This document shows positions 58,740 through 64,000 of a stretch of 64,000 bases of DNA, piece after piece. The stretch's first letter is position 1. Every line of letters starts with the position of its first letter. Position numbers and translations under genes: made by a program. Where the stretch lies: the NCBI RefSeq assembly GCF_002192415.1, contig NZ_CP021780.1:1364001-1428000 (forward strand), read 5' to 3'. This stretch comes from Paenibacillus donghaensis. GTDB taxonomy: Bacteria; Bacillota; Bacilli; Paenibacillales; Paenibacillaceae. The notes below the pieces were generated by a model that searched no databases, was not told where the DNA came from, and worked only from the letters and a program-made list of their open reading frames with translations.

Positions 58740-60485
58740 ATGATCAAAATACCGTTCGTCCATTCGGCTTCGGCAACCACTTCCTTGCGCAGAACCCTGG
58801 TAATCTATCTGCTGATTGGAACGCTGCTGCCGCTGCTGCTGGTGGGGGTGTTGTCGTATACCTCGATTTATTCCATTCTGACCGGCAAAATCGGTAACGG
58901 CATCCTGGCTAGCCTGCGACAGGAAGGCTCCAGTCTGGAGAACACGATTGAGAATATGGATTTCGCTTCCAAGCAGTTTGCGCTCGATGGGCAGATTGTG
59001 GAGGAGATGTCTGCGTTTCTGCAGGCCAAGCAGATCTACCGCAAATCGCAGATTATGAATTCAATTAATGAGAAGATTAATCTGGTCAATTTCACCAACC
59101 CTTACATTGGCCTCACCGCCTATATTATGCCGGGCAGCGAGGACCCGGTGCTGTTTACCAATATGAGTACACGCAGGGATTTCGACATCGGGCGGCTGCC
59201 TGCCTTTATGCGTTATAACGGTGCCGATTATTATGGTCCGCATAGCACGATGTATGCCGTGGGCGACAATCTGGTGTTCTCGGAACGGCGGATTGTCCGG
59301 GTGGACGGAACTCACCGGCTGTATATTTATCTGGAGACGAATTATAGCCAGCTGAGCCGGATTTTTAATCAAGAGGCCTATGGGATGCAGGTGAACCATC
59401 TGCTGGTGAACCAGCAGGGGGATCAGACCTACGAGATTGACGGCAGACTGCCTGCGGGAATCACCCGTGCGGCGGGGGAGCGTTCCGGTATTGTCCATGA
59501 GCAGCTTGATGGCTATCACCTGTTCCGTTATGAGAGTCCGCAGGGCTGGAAGCTTGTCGCTGTAGTCAAGAAATCGGTCTTTAACAGTGAGATCAACTCC
59601 TGGTTATACACGATGCTGCTGCTGTCTTTATTAACCCTGCTGCTTGCGGGAGTGCTGGCGTATCTGATCTGGCGCAGAGTTTATGGGCCGCTGCGCAAGC
59701 TGAATCTTGAGATTATCCGTATGGCTGAGAATGTAACGACCCCCGTGTCCTTCACCCGGGTCGAGGAGTTTGATTTCGTACTCAGCAATTTCCAGCAGAT
59801 GAAGGAACAGGTCAATGAGCTGATTGTGGCGGTAGCCCGCAATGAGAAGCAGAAGAGCCAATTCGAGATCGAGAAGCTGCTCAGCCAGATCAACCCGCAT
59901 TTCCTGCACAATACGCTGAATACTGTGCAGTGGCTGGCCCGCCTGAACGGCCAGAAGGAGATCGACAAGCTGGTGACGCTGTTGGTGAAGGTGCTTCATT
60001 ACAATTTGGGCAAGCAGAGTATTATCGTCACGATCAGCGAGGAGATTGAAGCCATCCGCAACTATATGGAGCTGCAGCGCATCCGCTATGACTATGAATT
60101 TGAATTCCTTGTGCAGGCGGAGGAGGAGGTGCTGGCTGCGGCTGTTCCACGCTTTCTGCTGCAGCCGCTGGTGGAGAATTCCATCTATCATGGGCTCAGC
60201 GATCAGGGGAAGGTGGAGGTCTTGATTACCGCTGACGGAGGGAATCGTGTTCTGCTGGTGGTGCGTGACAACGGTGCCGGAATGGACCCGGCCAGCCTTG
60301 CGGAGCTGCTCTCGGATGATAATGCGAAGCAGCGGGGGCTTGGCATCGGCTTCGCTTATGTAACCCGGATGCTGCGGACCTACTACGGGGAGCAGATGAC
60401 GCTGCAGATCCACAGCTTGCCGGGAGAAGGGACCACCGTTTCCATTATCATTCCGTTCAAAAGCAAGGAGGAATTCGATGATTAA
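58740..60485 (+). CDS. YesM-type sensor histidine kinase
   Basis: A 581-residue kinase: TM1 about 22-42, a large extracellular domain (about 45-285, dCache-like), TM2 about 288-312, HAMP, then a His_kinase domain with INPHFLHNTLN (His387) and an HATPase part with LLQPLVENSIYHG and RDNGAGMD. GGGGAGGA lies nine bases before the ATG. Such kinases sense sugars or sugar-loaded binding proteins and signal to the AraC-type regulator encoded next, with an 8-base overlap. Confidence 0.92.
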   Translation: MIKIPFVHSASATTSLRRTLVIYLLIGTLLPLLLVGVLSYTSIYSILTGKIGNGILASLRQEGSSLENTIENMDFASKQFALDGQIVEEMSAFLQAKQIYRKSQIMNSINEKINLVNFTNPYIGLTAYIMPGSEDPVLFTNMSTRRDFDIGRLPAFMRYNGADYYGPHSTMYAVGDNLVFSERRIVRVDGTHRLYIYLETNYSQLSRIFNQEAYGMQVNHLLVNQQGDQTYEIDGRLPAGITRAAGERSGIVHEQLDGYHLFRYESPQGWKLVAVVKKSVFNSEINSWLYTMLLLSLLTLLLAGVLAYLIWRRVYGPLRKLNLEIIRMAENVTTPVSFTRVEEFDFVLSNFQQMKEQVNELIVAVARNEKQKSQFEIEKLLSQINPHFLHNTLNTVQWLARLNGQKEIDKLVTLLVKVLHYNLGKQSIIVTISEEIEAIRNYMELQRIRYDYEFEFLVQAEEEVLAAAVPRFLLQPLVENSIYHGLSDQGKVEVLITADGGNRVLLVVRDNGAGMDPASLAELLSDDNAKQRGLGIGFAYVTRMLRTYYGEQMTLQIHSLPGEGTTVSIIIPFKSKEEFDD

Positions 60486-61887
60486 AGCCGTAGTGGTCGA
60501 TGATGAACGTCTTGTGCGCAAAGGCTTCATCTCCCTGATCGATTGGCCCTCCTTCGGGGTGGTCATCGTCGGCGAAGCCGGAGACGGCAAGGCTGCGCTG
60601 GAGCTGCTCCGGCAGCAGGAGGTGGATCTGCTGTTTGTCGATCTGACGATGCCCGGGATGTCGGGCTTCGAGCTGATCCGCCAGGTAAGGCAACGGTTCC
60701 AGGGTACACGTTGTGTTGTGCTGACCTGTCACCATGAATTTGATTATGTGCAGGAAGCGCTGCGGCTGGGAGCTGTCGATTATATCGTCAAGACGCTGCT
60801 GGAGATGGAGAATGCGGACGAGACGATCCGGCGGCTGGTGGACCGCATTCAGTGGGAGGATCATACCCGCGCTTCGCTTCACCGCGAAGAGAGTAAAGTG
60901 ATGGCGGCTGACAAAGCCTTGCTCTATCTTCCAGTGGACGGCGGCGGCACGGAGGAGGAGCTGCTCCGGCTGACCATGGTCAGGAATAATCCGCTGATCT
61001 CCTTCCAGGACATGTGGATGTCGCCGCTGCTCCAGCGCTTCTCCGAAGAGGAGGGTGAACGGGAGCTGCGAACCCGGCTGTCTGGCAACTGGCTGACCGC
61101 ACTGGTCAGCGGACTGCGGAATCAGCGCTTGCAGGAATTGGAGCAGCTGTTCACGGCGAAGCTGCGGCAGCTGATCTTCTACCAGGCAGGCAAAACTGGA
61201 CTGACGCAGCTCAGCTATGAAGAGCTTGTACAAGCTCCTGCCGCTGAGCCGGCGCAGGAGGCTTCGGCGCTGGAAGAGCTGCTGGAAGAAGCGCAGAATC
61301 TGAAGTGGACGATGGATGAGAGGGAATGGGAACGCTTGACCCGCGCCATTGTCCAGCTGAAGCCGCGCTGGGAGCGGTTTCCGGTGTTTGGGTATGGGCT
61401 GCTCAAGAGCTGGAGCGGCTTGCTGCTGAACGCCGAGGAGCAGGCCAGGCTGGAGGAGGCTATCAGCGGAAATCAGAGCTGGTGCCAGTGGCACAGCTGG
61501 CTGCGGCAGTTCTCCGATCATGTGGGACGGAGGATGATCGAGCTGGGATTGAGCAAAGAGGTGATGCTCTGCCTGATCCGTGCCAGACGTTACATGAGAC
61601 AACATGCCGGTGACAAAATCAATCAGCGCGATGTTGCGGCGAAGATCAATATGAGCCGGGGATATTTCAGCCAATGCTTCGCTCGTTTCGCGGGTGAGAC
61701 TTTTGGCGAGAGCCTACGCAGCATGCGCCTCGAGCTGGCGAAGCAGCTGCTGTTGGAGACTGCGCTGCCAGTCTGCGAGGTCGCGTCCAGGTCGGGCTTC
61801 GAGGATGACCGTTATTTCAGCCGATTGTTCCGCGAGCGCGTCGGACGACTGCCGAGTGAATTCCGCATGGAAGGAAGACGCCCATGA
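60478..61887 (+). CDS. YesN-type response regulator with AraC output domain
   Basis: A 469-residue regulator: receiver with VVVDDERLVRKGF, phospho-acceptor Asp55 (LLFVDLTMPGMSGFELI), a Lys in VDYIVKTLLE, a ~230-residue middle region and C-terminal AraC motifs (NQRDVAAKINMSRGYFSQCF, PVCEVASRSGFEDDRYFSRL). It probably activates the neighbouring sugar ABC operon. It overlaps the kinase gene by eight bases and the next lipoprotein gene by four. Confidence 0.92.
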   Translation: MIKAVVVDDERLVRKGFISLIDWPSFGVVIVGEAGDGKAALELLRQQEVDLLFVDLTMPGMSGFELIRQVRQRFQGTRCVVLTCHHEFDYVQEALRLGAVDYIVKTLLEMENADETIRRLVDRIQWEDHTRASLHREESKVMAADKALLYLPVDGGGTEEELLRLTMVRNNPLISFQDMWMSPLLQRFSEEEGERELRTRLSGNWLTALVSGLRNQRLQELEQLFTAKLRQLIFYQAGKTGLTQLSYEELVQAPAAEPAQEASALEELLEEAQNLKWTMDEREWERLTRAIVQLKPRWERFPVFGYGLLKSWSGLLLNAEEQARLEEAISGNQSWCQWHSWLRQFSDHVGRRMIELGLSKEVMLCLIRARRYMRQHAGDKINQRDVAAKINMSRGYFSQCFARFAGETFGESLRSMRLELAKQLLLETALPVCEVASRSGFEDDRYFSRLFRERVGRLPSEFRMEGRRP

Positions 61888-63554
61888 CGAAGTGGCCAAG
61901 GTTCATCCTGGCGGCACTGCTGCTCCTGCTGCTTGCCGCCTGTCGGGACAGCGGTTCTGCGGGTGACGGCTCTGGAAAGGCAGAACCGGAAGGCGGTGAA
62001 GCTGCCAGCCCGGCATACAGCAGGTATGCCGAACCCATCGAGCTGCGCATCGGCTTCAAAGTGCCGGATTCCAGGCTTAATACGGGCGACAGCAATGATA
62101 ACAACCCCATTACCCGCTATCTGGAGAGCATCACCGGGGTTAGGGTGATCCATTCCTGGGAGGCCAAGGGGGAGGAGGTTTTTTTTCAGAAGGCCCAGCT
62201 CGCCATTGACAGCAATGACCTCCCGGATGCGCTGGTGGTGAACCGGGAGCAGCTCGGCAAGCTGATTGACAACCGGATGATTGAGGATCTGACCGATATT
62301 TACGAGGGGTATGCCTCCGAGTTGGTCAAGGACATCTATGACTCTACCAACGGTGAAGCCCTTGGCGATGCAACCCGCAACGGCAGATTGTATGCATTGC
62401 CCAACGTGGCGATTCATGCGGACTCGCCTGCCCTGCTCTGGCTGCGCCAGGATTGGCTGGAGAAGCTGGAGCTGCCGCCGCCGCAGACGTATGCGGATAT
62501 TGAGCGCATCGCCAAGGCTTTTATAGAGCTGGACCCTGACGGCAATGGCAAACGGGATACGCTGGGACTCAGCGGCTACCGGAATATTGTGTATGGCACC
62601 AAGCCGCATGTGGCTGGACTGGATGCAGTGTTCAGTGCATATCATGCCTTCCCTACGAACTGGATCACAGACAGCTCAGGCAACGTGATGTACGGCTCGA
62701 TCACGCCGGAAACCAAGCAAGCGTTAGGCAAGCTGGCCGACTGGTACCGCCAGGGTCTGCTGGACCCGGAGTTTGCGCTCTACAAAGAGACTCAGGAGCC
62801 GATTATTGCCGGCAAGTCCGGGATGTTCTTCGGCCCGTGGTGGATGCCTTATTATCCTTTGTCCGAGGCGGTGGCGCTGGATACCAAGGCGGAGTGGAGA
62901 GCCTATGCGGCCCCGCTGGATGATTCGGGTAAATTTGTGACCCATATGGCTCCGGTGACCGACCGTTATCTCGTAGTGCGCAAGGGTTATGAACATCCGG
63001 AAGCAGTGGTCAAGCTGCTGAATGCCTTCACCCGTCTGGAGAGAAGGCAGGACCCCAATCTTGCGGAGGTGGACAAAATGGACGATTTTGCCGCCGAGAC
63101 CGGAATTCAGCCGCGTGCCTATTACCCGTTCGATCTGCTAATTGACTATTCTGATGCCATTGAGAAGCATTATGCCGACATCCAGCAGGCCTTGCACGAC
63201 AAAATCGACAAAGACACACTGGACCCCGACACCCGCCTGATCTACGATCATTGGATTGCGGAAGAGGAGCAGCCGAAGAAGAACCTGGAGGGCTGGAAGG
63301 CGGTCAATGCCTATAAGTACGGCGTAGCTGTATTGACTTCAACGGCGATTGAGCGGGTACGCAGCGTTTTTTATGGCACAACCCCGCTGATGCAGAGCAA
63401 GTGGCCGGAGCTGCAGAAGCTGGAGCGGGAGACGTTCCTCAACATTATTGTGGGGGATGCGCCGCTCAGCGCCTTTGACACCTTTGTTGCCGAATGGCGT
63501 GCGCTCGGCGGCGACGAGATCACCGCCGAGGTCGCCGCGTTAAGCGGCGGCTAG
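61884..63554 (+). CDS. extracellular solute-binding lipoprotein coupled to the YesM/YesN pair
   Basis: A 556-residue lipoprotein: signal peptide with lipobox LLLAAC (Cys20), then the large LplA-like fold with LRIGFKVPDSRLNTGDSNDN, ITRYLESITGVRVIHSWEAK and LPDALVVNREQLGKLI. The ATGA overlap with the regulator gene makes it the third gene of the signalling unit rather than of a transporter operon. It may present sugar to the kinase or serve as a second binding protein for the upstream permeases. Confidence 0.9.
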   Translation: MTKWPRFILAALLLLLLAACRDSGSAGDGSGKAEPEGGEAASPAYSRYAEPIELRIGFKVPDSRLNTGDSNDNNPITRYLESITGVRVIHSWEAKGEEVFFQKAQLAIDSNDLPDALVVNREQLGKLIDNRMIEDLTDIYEGYASELVKDIYDSTNGEALGDATRNGRLYALPNVAIHADSPALLWLRQDWLEKLELPPPQTYADIERIAKAFIELDPDGNGKRDTLGLSGYRNIVYGTKPHVAGLDAVFSAYHAFPTNWITDSSGNVMYGSITPETKQALGKLADWYRQGLLDPEFALYKETQEPIIAGKSGMFFGPWWMPYYPLSEAVALDTKAEWRAYAAPLDDSGKFVTHMAPVTDRYLVVRKGYEHPEAVVKLLNAFTRLERRQDPNLAEVDKMDDFAAETGIQPRAYYPFDLLIDYSDAIEKHYADIQQALHDKIDKDTLDPDTRLIYDHWIAEEEQPKKNLEGWKAVNAYKYGVAVLTSTAIERVRSVFYGTTPLMQSKWPELQKLERETFLNIIVGDAPLSAFDTFVAEWRALGGDEITAEVAALSGG

Positions 63555-63722
63555 CCAGGCACGCAACGAACGAACAAAGGAACGTATGAACGAACCACCG
63601 ACCGACGAACCAATGAACGGATGACACAATGAACGGATGAACCAATGAATCAACGGGCGAATGAACCAATGAACCCGGGCTAGCGAACCAACCAACCAAC
63701 CAACCAACCAACCAACCAACGT
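63555..63722. repeat. low-complexity GAAC/AACC repeat tract
   Basis: Imperfect repeats of GAAC, GAACCAAT and GAACGGAT run from about 63565 and end in nine perfect or near-perfect AACC units at 63686-63721. No ORF of interest on the plus strand; the minus strand gives a repetitive translation (VGWLVGWLVGW) that is an artefact of the repeat. The rest of the gap to 63800 shows nothing. Confidence 0.85.
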
Positions 63723-63800
63723 GCAGGCATATTGGCAGGCGATCAGCAGCGGGGTGGCGCGTCAGTCCGGCAACAGGAGAATGTACATAGGTAACCACAG

Positions 63801-63828
63801 AAACGGCAGAAATGCCGTTTTTTCTTTT
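63801..63828 (+). terminator. rho-independent terminator
   Basis: AAACGGCA pairs with TGCCGTTT around GAAA and is followed by TTTCTTTT. It ends the kinase/regulator/lipoprotein unit and shares its stem sequence with the amylase terminator. Confidence 0.85.
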
Positions 63829-63888
63829 CCGCGTGCCCAGAGGCACGCCTAGAGTAAAAGGTTGATTAAATTCAGCCCTTTACTCTAG
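63829..63888. repeat. group II intron end-like hairpins
   Basis: GCGTGCCCAGAGGCACGC, identical to the sequence at the 5' edge of the intron at 44242-44960, is followed by CTAGAGTAAAAGG and, after 14 bases, CCCTTTACTCTAG, which equals the intron 3' end. The two ends of the intron thus occur here without its body. It also forms two hairpins directly after a terminator. Confidence 0.55.
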
Positions 63889-63949
63889 ATAGACATTCAC
63901 TTTTCTACAAAAAAGCACAATGGAGAGGCCAGCATTCAACGCCAGGCTA

Positions 63950-63978
63950 TTGACAAAAAACAACAATCGCCTTAGACT
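63950..63978 (+). promoter_or_regulatory. sigma-A promoter at the window end
   Basis: TTGACA and TAGACT are separated by 17 bases. The gene it serves lies beyond the window. A Fur box begins seven bases after the -10. Confidence 0.55.
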
Positions 63979-63984
63979 TTTAAA

Positions 63985-63999
63985 TGATATTGATAATCA
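63985..63999. promoter_or_regulatory. Fur box at the window end
   Basis: TGATATTGATAATCA matches 13 of 15 positions of the Fur 7-1-7 repeat and follows a good promoter, so the next gene outside the window is probably iron-regulated. Confidence 0.7.
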
Positions 64000-64000
64000 T

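Noticed and set aside
63520..63846. Minus-strand frame encoding VGWLVGWLVGW-type repeats
   Set aside because: Artefact of the AACC microsatellite; no ribosome site and no plausible protein.

Overview
The window looks like a chromosomal segment of a spore-forming, low-to-mid GC Firmicute, most probably Paenibacillus or a close relative. The supporting signs are two adjacent GerA-type spore germination operons, SLH surface-layer domains, two LplB/LplC-type sugar ABC operons (one with a YesM/YesN-type two-component pair), a very large starch-binding amylase, strong AGGAGG ribosome sites with frequent GTG/TTG starts, Fur boxes and CRE/LacI-like operators. No rRNA, tRNA, CRISPR array or prophage was seen.

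Layout: (1) 1-5.7 kb: a broken group II intron reverse transcriptase fragment, then a minus-strand unit of response regulator, sensor kinase, ABC ATPase and a large FtsX-type permease. (2) 5.8-10.9 kb: oligoendopeptidase F, a DUF1801 protein, and a minus-strand trio (SGNH acetylesterase, enolase-superfamily dehydratase, TIM-barrel isomerase) that looks like plant-polysaccharide or acid-sugar catabolism, preceded by two LacI/CcpA-type operators. (3) 12-17.7 kb: an orphan response regulator and a 1578-residue MalS-like amylase with CBM26/CBM25/FN3/CBM9-like modules. (4) 17.9-22.6 kb: a DUF1848 protein probably starting at CTG, a SUMF1-fold protein, and a Fur-controlled siderophore-binding lipoprotein paired with an AraC regulator fused to a homologous binding domain. 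(5) 22.6-26.7 kb: an SLH gene remnant, a luciferase-like monooxygenase, a LysR regulator, and a tautomerase/carboxymuconolactone pair. (6) 26.9-35.8 kb: AraC regulator, sugar ABC transporter without ATPase, BadF-type kinase, GH4 and GH3 (NagZ-like) hydrolases, a probable GlcNAc-oligosaccharide or glycoside utilisation operon.

(7) 35.8-38.7 kb is a repeat-rich zone. An intact IS66-family element sits inside a ~308-bp MITE with the same ends, which sits inside a second related MITE; two 8-bp target duplications are perfect. A third, solitary MITE copy with a perfect 8-bp duplication is at 43.9 kb. (8) 38.7-43.1 kb: lantibiotic-immunity-type ABC transporter (LanFEG-like) with its own two-component system and no lantibiotic gene. 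(9) 44.2-45 kb: an ORF-less group II intron with an intact-looking domain V. (10) 45.2-53.4 kb: two ger operons; the first has a frameshifted GerB, and a small two-TM protein lies between them on the opposite strand. (11) 54.7-63.6 kb: a second ABC sugar operon (two permeases, a binding lipoprotein) followed by a YesM/YesN pair and a second binding lipoprotein translationally coupled to it. The window ends on a promoter with a Fur box that must serve a gene outside.

Family assignments rest on motifs recognised by eye; substrates are inferred from neighbours. The most unusual content is the set of dispersed palindromic repeats: the IS66-related MITEs, an unrelated element with the same four-hairpin layout, a ~190-240-bp family and a ~100-bp family.
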